NCBI RefSeq assembly: GCF_030384665.1
Contig: NC_083674.1
Coordinates: 1,488,001 to 1,552,000 of the forward strand
Source: Lodderomyces elongisporus
Lineage: Eukaryota; Ascomycota; Pichiomycetes; Serinales; Debaryomycetaceae
DNA: 64,000 nt
Direction of reading: 5' to 3'
Position 1 is the first letter of the stretch, and every line of letters begins with the position of its first letter. Shown here in pieces: positions 31,356 through 41,978 of the stretch. The position numbers and the translations under genes are program-made. Below the pieces are notes generated by a model. It ran no database searches. It was not told the DNA's origin and saw nothing but the letters and a program-made list of their open reading frames with translations.

Positions 31356-32975
31356 TTAAATTAGTTTATGGCGCTTATTGTTTCCATCGAGTGACTCATT
31401 ACCAACAACATGATTATCCTCGTTCTTGCGCTTCAATGATCCAGTGAACCATCTACTCTCTTTTTTGGTGCCTGATGCAGTTGGTGAAACTGTTGCAGCA
31501 GTAAACTTTCCGTTGCTTGATTCATGGGCTTCTTCTTGTTCTTCTTCTTGTTCTTCTCTATCAGCACGACCTAAAATTATGCTATCAAAATCCTCATCCA
31601 TAATACTTTTCCTAGCATCTTGTTCTTGTTGTTTCTGTTTTTGTTTTTGTAATCGTTCCACCATAGCTTTCGACATCCTGGCATCTGTATTTTTATTGAC
31701 TTGTATTTGCCCTATTCTTCCCATACCCAATCCACCACCAGATCTGCTCATACCAAGACCTATTTCTTCACCATAATCATCTGTAACTGTTTCTTCTTGT
31801 TTCCCAAACTCCATTTTGTTTTGTGCCTTCCGCAACTCAGACATCTGGAATCTTTCCTTCATCTTTCGCAACCTCCTACCACCTCTCTTTTTAGACTTGA
31901 TCTCAATGGGCGCTGGCAACGCCTTATCGGGAGTTTGTTCAGGCGGCGTTAGTAATTTATCGATTTTTTCCTCAATTTCTCTTCTCAACTTGGAACCCAA
32001 GCTACCATCAGGAGTAGATTTCGACAAGTCTATACGGGCAGCCAAAATGATCTTTCCGCTAATGATTCTCATTGCCGATCTCTGGATTTCAGGTGGAAGG
32101 TACTTTACAATATCACTATGATAGATATACCCAGTTTGGCGAATGTTTCTTGATGCTACTCTAGTATTAGACGACAAGTCTCGTACTCCCAATGATGCAA
32201 TGTTGCAGGATGGCGTCACAGCCAATTGTCGAAGAGACCCCGTAGCAATTAGCAACTGCGATGTGGTTATAGGGCCGATTATTGCTGCAACATTGGGGGC
32301 AAACTTGACGAGTTTGTGTGAAATGAAATTCGATAGCAGCTCGAGCAAACTGTTTAGCTCAAGCACCAATTCTCCACACAAAAGAACTTTATGCATATCT
32401 GCATCAGATAGTTGAAAATGATCCTTGGATTGTTGTAAAGCAGACATAATCACCACTAAAACTTTATCATTTGTGACTAGATTTCTCAAATCTTGCTCGT
32501 ACTTTTGTATACCGGCCAAGTCCTGTTTTATCATCATCACAATCTGCACATAGTCAATATTATTGATGATTATCGATTCCAATTCTGGAAACACCAACTT
32601 GTACTGCATTTTGAGAAGTATCACAAATGCAAATATCTCGTTATTAATGAATTCTGTTAATTCATTTATGGTGACAATAAACTTGTACTCGTCAGACTGG
32701 AAGTTGTCCTCCTTATTAATTTCGGCTAGTAATTGCATAAAGTCATTTTCTTCGTCATTTGAATACTGATTCAATTTGCTTTTCAACTCTTCAATCAACG
32801 GGTAAATTTTGGATAGACTTTTAAAGTCCTGTACAGACTCAATGTCAGGTTGCTGTAGTATTGTTTGAAAGGGACTTGTTGTAGAAGACGACGTGATCAA
32901 ATTCGTCAACTTTTCCTGAAAAGTATTTTGATCATTCCCTATTTGATCAGTATCATCCACCTTTTGTTTTACTTT

Positions 32976-33008
<33 letters not shown>

Positions 33009-33116
33009 TTGTTCTTGTTCTTTCTTACCCGGTTGGTCAACAATAAATGGGCCTACCGTTTCTTCATCGTCGCTGCTCTCAAGGTCCGCTAATAATTCTT
33101 TTTCGTAATCAGTCAT
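31356..33116 (-). CDS. PRP31: Prp31, U4/U6-U5 tri-snRNP splicing factor
   Basis: 586 codons, ATG at 33116. It begins with an acidic leader (ELLADLESSDDEE, then a Glu run at about 38-48), followed by a coiled NOSIC-type region and the Nop domain. Near residues 270-350 are PNVAAIIGPITTSQLLIATGSL, CNIASLGV, TGYIYHSDIVKYLPPEI and AMRIISGKIILAARID, the RNP-binding surface that holds the U4 snRNA 5' stem-loop with Snu13. The Prp31 C-terminal domain follows (KKRGGRRLRKMKERFQMSELRKAQNKMEFG), unique to this factor among Nop proteins. Gln/Glu-rich segments close the protein. It is divergent to RRP46 across about 400 bp. Confidence 0.96.
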
Positions 33117-33521
33117 GTACTATAAAGCTCTTGCTACTTTTGCTATCTATTCCCTCGTACTTCTTCACTCGTTAAATGCTTCTCATTTGCTTCTCATTTC
33201 AGTCATTTTGCAGTTGGAATCGTTTTTGGTAAATTTCGCGCGGCGCAAATGAAGAACAACCAGATGAAGCAGAAGAATAAGACAAAAACAAAAAACCTTG
33301 AAGAGCAACGGGGCCTCACCAAAAAAAGAAAGCGAAAAAAAAAAAGAAACAGTAAAAAAAAAATAAGTAACGATTAAGCATCTAATCGATACGGAACCCA
33401 TCGCACTTTGCCAATACTGAGCCAAAACACATATACTTTATTCCACACAACATCAACTTCGGAAAAAGAAAAATTCATTCCTTTCTAAAGTTAGAAATCC
33501 GGTTTATCAATATATCTACAA
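33117..33521. promoter_or_regulatory. Divergent promoter PRP31 / RRP46
   Basis: 405 bp shared by two RNA-processing genes. The middle has an A-rich stretch (33321-33365) that can exclude nucleosomes, and a GC-rich GCGCGGCGC at 33237-33245. No clear TATA element was seen on either side. Confidence 0.5.
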
Positions 33522-34226
33522 ATGACATTTGAAGTAAATACATCTATATTACCGAACGCAGACGGCTCGGCAGAACTTGTATACACCAATAACGGCACAA
33601 AAGTTCTCTGTTCCGTTTCCGGTCCTATTGAACCCAAACCACGTCAAGAACTTCCACAACAAGCGAGTCTTGAAATAATCGTGCGACCTGCTCGTGGTCT
33701 TTCTACCACAAGGGAAAAGTTGATTGAAGATAAATTACGTTCGCTTTTACAAAACATTATAATCAGATACAAGTATCCGCGACAATTGATCCTGATTGTT
33801 GTGCAATTCTTGGTGGTTGATGAGGATCCAGTATACTTGACGAACGAGTTGAGTGCTGCTATCAACTGCTGTTTCTTTGCATTGGTAGATGCCGATGTTG
33901 CCTTATACTGGAGTTTTGCTAGTGTTGCCGTATGTATCAAGGGAGATGGTTCAGGAGATGGTGAACAATTAATCAAGAGTCCCACAGGGAAAGAAATTGC
34001 GCAAAGTGATTCTTTCCATGTAGTGTGTTTTGGAATCGAGAATGGCAAGGTGGAGAAATTGTTATTGTTGGAGAGTGCAGGTGACTTTACCGAACTGCAG
34101 TTGTTTGATATGTTGGGCCAGACCGTGGGGGATGTGGAAAGTTTACATCAATTGCAAAGGAAAGCTATTACAAAGAAAGTTGAAGGTGATTATATATGGA
34201 GAGGTCCCATTGAACAAGAAAGCTGA
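33522..34226 (+). CDS. RRP46: Rrp46, RNase PH-like core subunit of the exosome
   Basis: 234 codons; yeast Rrp46 has 223. The alignment with yeast Rrp46 is clear through the start: DGSAELVYTNNGTKVLCSVSGP, then KPRQELPQQASLEIIVRPARG and STTREKLIEDKLRSLL. Further on are YPRQLILIVVQ and ELSAAINCCFFALVDADVAL, and LLLLESAGDFTELQLFDML near the end. It is one of the six RNase PH-fold proteins of the exosome ring in nucleus and cytoplasm and lacks phosphorolytic residues as in other eukaryotes. One codon in the FTELQ segment is CTG, so its Leu should be Ser. Confidence 0.95.
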   Translation: MTFEVNTSILPNADGSAELVYTNNGTKVLCSVSGPIEPKPRQELPQQASLEIIVRPARGLSTTREKLIEDKLRSLLQNIIIRYKYPRQLILIVVQFLVVDEDPVYLTNELSAAINCCFFALVDADVALYWSFASVAVCIKGDGSGDGEQLIKSPTGKEIAQSDSFHVVCFGIENGKVEKLLLLESAGDFTELQLFDMLGQTVGDVESLHQLQRKAITKKVEGDYIWRGPIEQES

Positions 34227-34528
34227 TTTGGCATTGGTATAAAGTGAAATTCACCTGAATGCGTATACAAAAGATTGAAACCAAGTTGAGGATACATTAA
34301 ATTAAAACAAAACAGAATTTAGAGCTATTGAAGGTTTTTTTTTTTGAAAAAAAATAAAAGAGTGATAAAACTCAAAAGCAGAAGGAAGAAAGGAAAAATA
34401 GAAAAGAAGAGGAGCAGGAGGAGGAGCAGGAGGAATAAGCGTTAGGGTTAGATCATTTACGAAAAAAAAAAATTAAAAAAAATTTAAAAAAAAAGAAAAG
34501 AAAAACAAAAAGTATGATGAAAAAGTCT
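34227..34528. other. Convergent intergenic region RRP46 / DBF2
   Basis: 302 bp of purine-rich and A-rich sequence between two stop codons, with GGAGCAGGA repeats at 34410-34435 and several A-runs at 34460-34510. It holds both 3' ends; no gene was seen. Confidence 0.5.
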
Positions 34529-36526
34529 TTAATATAAAGTAGCTAAAGGGTTTAATCTAGTCGAGCTAAAGTTTCCTCCAAATAAGGAATTGGTATAGTT
34601 ACCTCCGTTGTTGTTTTGGTTATTCAACAAGTTGATTTCTCCATTGGCAAACTTATTGTTTGGATTAGACTTGTGTTTAAATGTGAATCCGATAAAATTG
34701 TTTTCCAAAAATCTCTTTTTAGGTGCTCCCAGAGTATTATTTCTCTCTAGTAACTGTTCATTTTGCTCTTGCCTAGCAAACACGTCTTTGTATTTGGCCA
34801 TCATTTCCTCGTCTTCGAAATCGTCAAAGTATCCTGCATCTTCTTCGTTGTCCAATTGCGGTGTGAATGGCGGTGTGCGTTGTCTCAAGTTATCCCAATC
34901 CTTAACGTCGGCAAAGTAGGCCATCTGCTGAACTTGTTTAAATGTCCTTAATCTGTTAGATGGAGATGCAATAAGTTTTATGATTAGGGCCCATGTTCGG
35001 TCGCTAAACACAAAACGGCCATCCTTGGTTTGTGGCCGTACCAATGCTGTTTTCCAGTGTTTTAAATTGTGATAAGTTTCATCTTGCTTGGATCCAGAAA
35101 AGGGTGGGTATCCACAGAGTGCTTCAAACAACATGCATCCCAATGACCAATAGTCAATTGTGTAATCATAGTTTTTCCCTTCCAATACTTCCAATGCCAT
35201 GTAATCGGGGGATCCAACAATTGAGTTGGCCAAGTTGTGATGTCCTTGACTTTGTTTAAAGATTTTTTGTCTCTCCATCATTACTCGTGATGGTACTTGG
35301 TAAGTGCCATCGTCGCCGTTTTCCAAATTTTTCAATTTGATTCGCATTGATTCTATCCTGTCGTTAGATACCGTTCCTGCTGCCAATCCAAAATCTGTCA
35401 ACTTGATGTGACCCTTGGAGTCGATGAGAAAGTTTTCTGGCTTCAAGTCACGATGCGTGAATCCCAACTCGTGAAGTGAGTTTACTGCGGCAAACATTTC
35501 ACTAATGTAGAATCTTGCATGTGGTGGGATCAAATAGGAAGTATTGTTTAGCAACGTTCTAAAGTCTCCTCCCGGTACAAATTCCATGGCTAAAAATACT
35601 TTCTCGGTGTCCTGGAAGGCATACAAGAGTTTGACTAGCCATTCTGATCTTGTATTGGTTAAAATGTCTCGTTCAGTGAGCACGTGCCTGGTTTCATCTA
35701 ATTTGACAAGTAGTTTTTTGTTCAATATTTTCAAGGCACAAATTTCTCTTGTGTCCTTTTTGCGTGCTAAAAACACTTGGCCGTAGCCTCCTTGGCCAAC
35801 TTGGGTGATCATTTCGAAATCGCGGTGTTTTGGTTTTAGTCTTCGTTTGCGCAAAAGTGCGCGTTCTCTTCCGATATAGTTTTTCCATTCCAATTGTTGT
35901 CTTTGCAAGTCTTGGTTGAAGTTGGGGTCGGTTAATAATTTGTTTTCGACAAACTTGGTGCGTTCGCGTCTGCTAATGACATAGTCAAACATGTCGCAGT
36001 AGTAGTCGAGAAAGTATAGTTGGGCAACCGAGGTTAGTCTTTTGGTTTTGGGGTTATTGGCTTTTTTTCTAAACTCTTGTTCTGATAGTTTGTATCTTTG
36101 GCTTGATGGTGGTGGTTGCAACTGGTTGATATTGTCTTGTAATGTGCGTTGATTATGGTTGAGACGTGTTGGTGTAAGTGGTGCAGCAGCAGAAGCGGTA
36201 GAAGGTAGTTGTTGCTGTGGTTGTGGTTGTGGCTGTGTTTGGTGAAATCTGGATTTGTTGTATGGGGTGGATGTTGGTGAAGTGTGTAGTATTGATTTTG
36301 TGGGTGAGCTTAGAGGAGTGATGTTTTCCTTGTTGAGGATGGGTTGGTGAATAGCAGTGGTGTTGGCATTTGCAGTGAAGTTTGTATTTTTATTGGTTGG
36401 TGATCTATAGCTGGTGTCTATGTCCATCATGTTGCTGGAGATGGAGATGTTTTCCATTGACTGGGAAATGTCTCCAATGTCCTGGACATTCTGGTGTCTT
36501 GGTGATCTGTTGAAAAAGCTATTCAT
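34529..36526 (-). CDS. DBF2: Dbf2, NDR/LATS-family mitotic exit kinase
   Basis: 665 codons. Residues 1-150 are a Ser/Asn/Gln-rich leader. The NDR N-terminal regulatory region, which binds Mob1, follows (RRERTKFVENKLLTDPNFNQD, about 185-230). The kinase has GQGGYGQVF (about 240), the ATP lysine in CALKILNKK, HRDLKPENF (about 358), DFGLAAG, an inserted segment rich in charged residues before the activation loop, NSIVGSPDYMALEVLEG (about 430) and the AGC tail. The tail carries PPFTPQLDNEEDAGYFDDFEDEE and the hydrophobic motif FIGFTFKHK (about 611), whose Thr is the expected Cdc15 site. These last features distinguish Dbf2/Dbf20 from Cbk1. It controls mitotic exit and septation at spindle poles and bud neck. 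Confidence 0.95.
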   Translation of the reverse strand: MNSFFNRSPRHQNVQDIGDISQSMENISISSNMMDIDTSYRSPTNKNTNFTANANTTAIHQPILNKENITPLSSPTKSILHTSPTSTPYNKSRFHQTQPQPQPQQQLPSTASAAAPLTPTRLNHNQRTLQDNINQLQPPPSSQRYKLSEQEFRKKANNPKTKRLTSVAQLYFLDYYCDMFDYVISRRERTKFVENKLLTDPNFNQDLQRQQLEWKNYIGRERALLRKRRLKPKHRDFEMITQVGQGGYGQVFLARKKDTREICALKILNKKLLVKLDETRHVLTERDILTNTRSEWLVKLLYAFQDTEKVFLAMEFVPGGDFRTLLNNTSYLIPPHARFYISEMFAAVNSLHELGFTHRDLKPENFLIDSKGHIKLTDFGLAAGTVSNDRIESMRIKLKNLENGDDGTYQVPSRVMMERQKIFKQSQGHHNLANSIVGSPDYMALEVLEGKNYDYTIDYWSLGCMLFEALCGYPPFSGSKQDETYHNLKHWKTALVRPQTKDGRFVFSDRTWALIIKLIASPSNRLRTFKQVQQMAYFADVKDWDNLRQRTPPFTPQLDNEEDAGYFDDFEDEEMMAKYKDVFARQEQNEQLLERNNTLGAPKKRFLENNFIGFTFKHKSNPNNKFANGEINLLNNQNNNGGNYTNSLFGGNFSSTRLNPLATLY

Positions 36527-38330
36527 GCTTTATCGTGCAGGCTAGAGCGGTTGGTATATATTGGAGTGTGTTTTAATTTAAAAGGGAGGCAGCAAAAAGT
36601 TTTGAATGATAATAGGTAGGTTATTAGCTATAGTAGTTGTAGTAGCAATATAAGTAGCAGTTAGTGTAATTGTTTGTGGGTAGGTTTGTTAATAAAGTAA
36701 GGTTTAAAGTATCAACAAAGCAAAGTAAAGTTTGTTGGTGGAGTAATAGCAGTTGTTGTTGTTATAGATGTTGTTGATGTTTTTTTTTCCTTCTTCTTCT
36801 TCTTCTTCTATTTCAAACTATTGTCCATAACTTTAAAATTAAAAATTTAACTTGTTTATACCAAAGGTGTATATAATCAAAGGAGATGAAATGAGTGGGA
36901 TCTTGAGATTTCGCAATCTTGTGTTTACATTCATTCTATATTGAGTCAAGGTAGATGCAAAAGAAAAAAAAAAGAAAAAAGAAAAAAAAAATGGATAAAA
37001 AATGGATAAAAATTGTTAGCGTGTGTCAACAGCAAGTAAGGCGATTGGTAGCGCATAGCTTTTATTTTTTTCTATTGATTCATTCTTTTCATTTGTTTTG
37101 TTGATTGGCAAAATAATTAGCAAGAAGAAAGAGTAGGAAAAAACCAAAAAGTAGAGTGACATACAAAGTGTAAGGCTTAAGAGATGGTTAGGGTGTAAAA
37201 AGTATGAGGAAGAGTTGGTGTAGTGTATTAGTCTAGCCTAATTCTTTTGAACGTTGAAGTTGGCAGAGAAAGAAGTGAGTATGAAGAATTGATATCTAGT
37301 ACTATATTTATAAATGTGTTTGTTAATATATTTGGGTACAATTAGTATGAGCTATGAACATCAAAACATATATTGTCAGTACTTGTTGTTGAATGATTAC
37401 ATCCTAAAAGAAAATTGTTTGGATTGAGGTGGTAATGGTGGTGGTAATGGTGGTGGTGTATGTTTTTTTTTAAAAAGGTGGGAAATTGAACCATCAACAA
37501 ACAGTATAGGGATTAAGGCAGAGATGGAATTTGCATTAAAAAAAAAAATGGTTTAAAACAAAAAAATATATTGTAGATGGAGGAGGATACTTGTCGGACT
37601 TTTCCAAATTGTCCTTTTGGTTGTTGTGGTTGTTGTGGTTCTTGTTTCTTAAGAGTATAACACGATACTCATAGTAAGAATGGGAATATAGAAAGAGAAA
37701 TAAAAAAAAAAAAGAAGAAGAAGAAGAGAAAACATACGATGTGAGTATCACGGAATTTTGAAAAGAAAAGAAATTAAAAAAAAAGAATAAAAAAAAATAC
37801 TCCGCCAGTTATTTTTGTGGGGTAAGTATATGTATGTATATGTATCTATATGTATCTATATGTATCTATATGTATGTGATTAGGGTGTAGAAGAAAGGGT
37901 GAGAGGGGTGGTGATAAGAAGTGGGTTATTAGATAAAGGTATTTTTATATCCATTTAATGCCGTGATCACACATACACATACACACATATATACACACAA
38001 ACATACACACACACACAGACGTAGAAAAGAAAGACAAGATGTTGGTTGGAGGTAACAAACTATTACTCTCTGTTTAACAAGTATTTTAATTTTTGTATAA
38101 ATGCCACTACTACTACCAGTCTAGTATGCTATACAGCCTTGCGAGAGGAACAAGTTCAGTATTATTGAATAGAGTAAAGTCTACCTTCTTTAGTTCATAA
38201 TCAACTGCAATTAATTGTTTATACTTCTATTCTTGCTTTACAGAATATATGATGCTGTTGCTGGTTACTTGTAGTCTATTATAGTGATGCACTACAACAA
38301 AGTCTCGTATCACACTATATACATTTATAC

Positions 38331-38481
38331 TATATTATATTATTATATTATTATATTATTATATTATTATATTATTATATTATTATATTATTATATTATT
38401 ATATTATTATATTATTATATTATTATATTATTATATTATACTATATTATATTATTATATTATTATTATTATTATTATTATT
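38331..38481. repeat. 8-bp (ATATTATT)n array followed by (ATT)n
   Basis: About 13 near-perfect copies of the 8-bp unit, one interruption near 38439-38442, then a pure ATT run to about 38481. Because 8 is not divisible by 3, its open frame yields a repeating Tyr/Ile/Leu pattern that is not a real protein. Confidence 0.93.
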
Positions 38482-38537
38482 TACTCTCGTACAAGATCTC
38501 TTACTCCTTGACTTTTCATTTTCTCGTAACATCCAAC

Positions 38538-38586
<49 letters not shown>
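38538..38586. repeat. (GA)n microsatellite
   Basis: Almost pure GA dinucleotide tract of about 48 bp with one AAG interruption near its left end. Confidence 0.95.
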
Positions 38587-38590
<4 letters not shown>

Positions 38591-41147
38591 AAGATCTCTC
38601 TTGACAGGTTACTACTACTACTGGAAGAAGAAGAAGAAGAGTACTGATTGTCCTTCTTTTTTTTTGCTTCATAGTTATTATGTGTTATTATGTGAAAACT
38701 ATATGCAGGATATAATACTCCGACAAAGAGAATATGAAATTGGAAGGTTCAATATAAAAAAATTAGAGAGAGAGTGTGTGTGTGTGTGTTTGCAAGAGGA
38801 AACTGTAGTAAAAAAAACACCTACATACAATATATATACACATAGAGAGGAAAGAGAATGAGGATGAGAATGAGAATGGGAGTATGAGAAAATACCATTA
38901 TTAACTCCACCTCACTTGTCCTCAGGAAAAAGGAAAAAGGAAACTTGGTGATTAAACCAAACACTCCACTCCACTCCCCCCCCAACACACACACACACAT
39001 GAAATGTTGGCGTTTTACTTCCATTCAAGCGAGTATCGGGAAGCTACTAAACAATACAACACTAGAAAGACAAGTATTGTCTATTTTTCTTTCCCTTTTT
39101 TTTTTCTTCTTACTTTGCCTTCAGCCAACCCACCAGTAGATACGAACAAAGAAGAAGAAGACTAATAAAAAAATAAATAAAATAAAAATAAATAAAATAA
39201 AAAGTATCTATTCGCCAATACTTTTTTTATCACAGTGTTTTCATTTCTTCACCATAATCATCTAATTTGTCTCTTGTTCTTTTTTTTTTTTTTTGTTACT
39301 GTGTATGCTGGATACAACACCACAAAACCATGGAGTGGGGTAGTAGTAAACTGAAATTCTTCTAAATCGTCTCACTGTCTAAATAATTATTATTATTATT
39401 ATTTTTTATATTATTATTATTTTATAGTTATATTTCTGCAGCTACCATATGCATCTCGGAGTAAGAGTTTTGAAGTGTGGGCCAAAGGAGCCTACATTAA
39501 ATGTATATACATGCAGATGATCTCTACTATTACTACTACTACTGTTACTACTATTGTTACTGTTAGTTCTTACTTAACGTTTTGGAACACCGAATGAACA
39601 ATAAGAGAGAATATTAATAAGTGTACGTGTGTGTGTATGTATGTACAAGGAGGATGTGTATTTCGTCTCCTGATATAAGCCATGTTTTCCATCTACTGTC
39701 CCTCTTCTTTCCTTTGCTTCTCTTTGCTTCTGCTTGCTTTTCTCTCTCTCTTTGTGACTTACTAGTACCAAACAACACTCTTGTATTATAGCAATTATTT
39801 TATGTCCTGTTCAGTAGTATAGTAATTTGTAGATGTAGATGTAAACTGTTATTGATATACTCTAAGAGAGAGAGAGAGAGAAAAAAGGAATACATGGGGA
39901 GTAGTGAGTGGGGGGGGTTTGTTTATAATTTTATTTTATTTTTATTTTATTTTTTATTTTTATATATTTTAAAGCAGCAAAGAGAAAAGAGAAACGAAAG
40001 AAAGGAAAAAGAAAAAATAAAAAAAAGTCCGAAATGAATTTTGGCTAATTGAAAGCTGCAGGAAAGACACAAAATAGTCTTATGATTGTTGAATAGGAAT
40101 TTAACTTTGTGTAATATTAATCACCCACTTTTATATACTCTCTGCTAATAATTTTATATTTATATTTTATTTATTTTATTTTATTTTCTTATGCCGATGC
40201 AAATACAGATGAGCCGAGTTTTGTAATTTTTCTTTCCAATTCAATTCAATTTTCTGGTTGGGTGGTTTCTTTTTTTACCCCATTGCACCACAAACAACAT
40301 CAACACACAACAACACACAACAACAACAGTGCATCCCACTCTTTCTCTTTCTCTGTGAACTGAAAAATAAAATGCCCATTGTCTTTAGACATTACACCAC
40401 CACCCCAGTAACACCCCACCACTCCACCACTCCACCACCCACAACCTCCACTTTATCCCAACATCATCTACGCAAGAAAAAAATGAAAAACATAAAAAAA
40501 AAAATATAGAGAGAGAGATATTCATCACACACACACACACTCTCTCTCTCTCTTTTAACATGTACAAATTTTTTTATTAACAATTAATAATTTTTTTTTC
40601 ATTATTAAATACTTATTCTCTCATTACTACACGTATAGTATGAGGTACCTTTTTTTTTTCTTTATTACTCTATTCTTACCCCCGCCCCCCCCCTCCTACA
40701 CCATCTGCAAAGCGAACTTTTTATGGATAAAAAAAGAATTAAAATTAAAAAATAAAAATAAAAATAAAAATAAAAATAACTAAAGAGAAAGAGAGAAACT
40801 TGCCTTGTTCCCATCGTATATATAGATCTTGCACTTTCCTCCCACAATTATTACCATCTCATTCCCTTTTCCTTCTTCTTTCTTCTTCTTCTTCTTCTTC
40901 TTCATTATTACTTTCTTCTAAAACCAACTTAAACAACCCAACTTATAGTCTAGTACTAGCTACACTATTCAGTCTTTTTTTATTTTTATTCAGCAGAAGA
41001 TAAAAATTACCATTCAATTTTTTTTTGCTAATACCTAATTGCAAAGTATATCACCCACCTTACTACCCTTGTTTTTCATAAAGAAAAAGTAAATTAAAAA
41101 ATAAAACTAATAATAACAATAACAATAACAAGAACAACTTTATCATA

Positions 41148-41978
41148 ATGTCTGCCGATTTAGAAAACCAAAGACCCAAGGACCACCAGCTCCTTGTTGA
41201 AGACGAGCACAACTCTCACTCTAATAACCCTGCCCTCGACCCAGAACACCCAGTCACTAGAGTCCGCACAGATGGCGACTATATCCAGTTTGGTAACGAA
41301 CGGTACTTGCGTTCTGACTTGATGAGCGCTTTTGGTGGTACCTTGAATCCAGGTTTGGCCCCACCCCCCAAGAATGACTTTGCAAACCCAGCCCCATTGG
41401 GATTGTCGGCTTTTGCATTGACCACCTTTGTCTTGTCCTTGATTAACTGCGAAGCTCGTGGAGTTACTGTACCAAATATCGTTACCGGTTTGGCCTTTTT
41501 CTATGGTGGAGCAGCCCAATTGGTTGCCGGAATGTTTGAAATTGCCGTTGGTAACACTTTTGGTGGTGTTGCCTTGTCCTCATATGGTGGATTCTGGGGT
41601 GCTTGGGCTGCATTGCACGTTGATGCCTTTGGCATTGCCGCTGCTTATGAAGGAGAAGAGGAGATGTTTGCTTATGCATTGGGTATCTTTCTCGTTGGCT
41701 GGTTTATCTTTACCTTTTTCATGATGTTGATGACTCTAAAGTCTACTGTGGCTTTCTTTTCAGTGTTTTTCTTGTTGTCGATTACATTTTTACTTTTGGC
41801 TATTTCAGAATTTACCGGTAAATCTGCAGTTAAGAAGGCTGGCGGTGTCTTTGGCTTGTTGACGGCTTTTGCTGCTTGGTACAATGCATATGCCGGTATT
41901 GCCACACCACAAAATAGTTATATCACCATTAAGGCTATTGAATTGCCAGACTTGCAAGACAAGTACAAGAAGAATTAG
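41148..41978 (+). CDS. ATO-family acetate/ammonium transporter (GPR1/FUN34/YaaH)
   Basis: 276 codons. The family signature N80-P-A-P-L-G-L86 opens the first of six membrane helices (GLSAFALTTFVLSLI). Others are seen in VPNIVTGLAFFYGGAAQLVAGMFE, GGVALSSYGGFWGAWAAL, FAYALGIFLVGWFIFTFFMML, STVAFFSVFFLLSITFLLLAI and AGGVFGLLTAFAAWYNAYAG. Both ends are cytosolic and charged. Members in yeast (Ady2/Ato1, Ato2) and C. albicans (a large ATO group) import acetate and are linked to ammonia release and alkalinisation during growth on amino acids. Which ATO this corresponds to is not clear. The very long upstream region suggests complex regulation. I saw no CTG codon in the gene, in line with strong expression. 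Confidence 0.95.
   Translation: MSADLENQRPKDHQLLVEDEHNSHSNNPALDPEHPVTRVRTDGDYIQFGNERYLRSDLMSAFGGTLNPGLAPPPKNDFANPAPLGLSAFALTTFVLSLINCEARGVTVPNIVTGLAFFYGGAAQLVAGMFEIAVGNTFGGVALSSYGGFWGAWAALHVDAFGIAAAYEGEEEMFAYALGIFLVGWFIFTFFMMLMTLKSTVAFFSVFFLLSITFLLLAISEFTGKSAVKKAGGVFGLLTAFAAWYNAYAGIATPQNSYITIKAIELPDLQDKYKKN

Larger units (their letters stand above)
36527..41147. promoter_or_regulatory. 4.6 kb divergent intergenic region DBF2 / ATO gene
   Basis: The longest gene-free stretch. It separates DBF2 (minus) from the ATO-family gene (plus). I see many simple-sequence tracts: TATGTATC units at 37828-37875, the 8-bp array at 38331-38481, (GA)n at 38538-38586, (GT)n at 38773-38790, (ATT)n at 39385-39422, (AAAAT)n at 40747-40778 and a C-run at 40680-40695. 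A TATATATAGATC sequence at 40817-40828 is about 325 bp from the ATO start codon. Short ORFs here are all repeat-derived. Confidence 0.55.

Noticed and set aside
38284..38511. 75-codon Tyr/Ile/Leu ORF
   Set aside because: It is fully explained by the 8-bp AT array.
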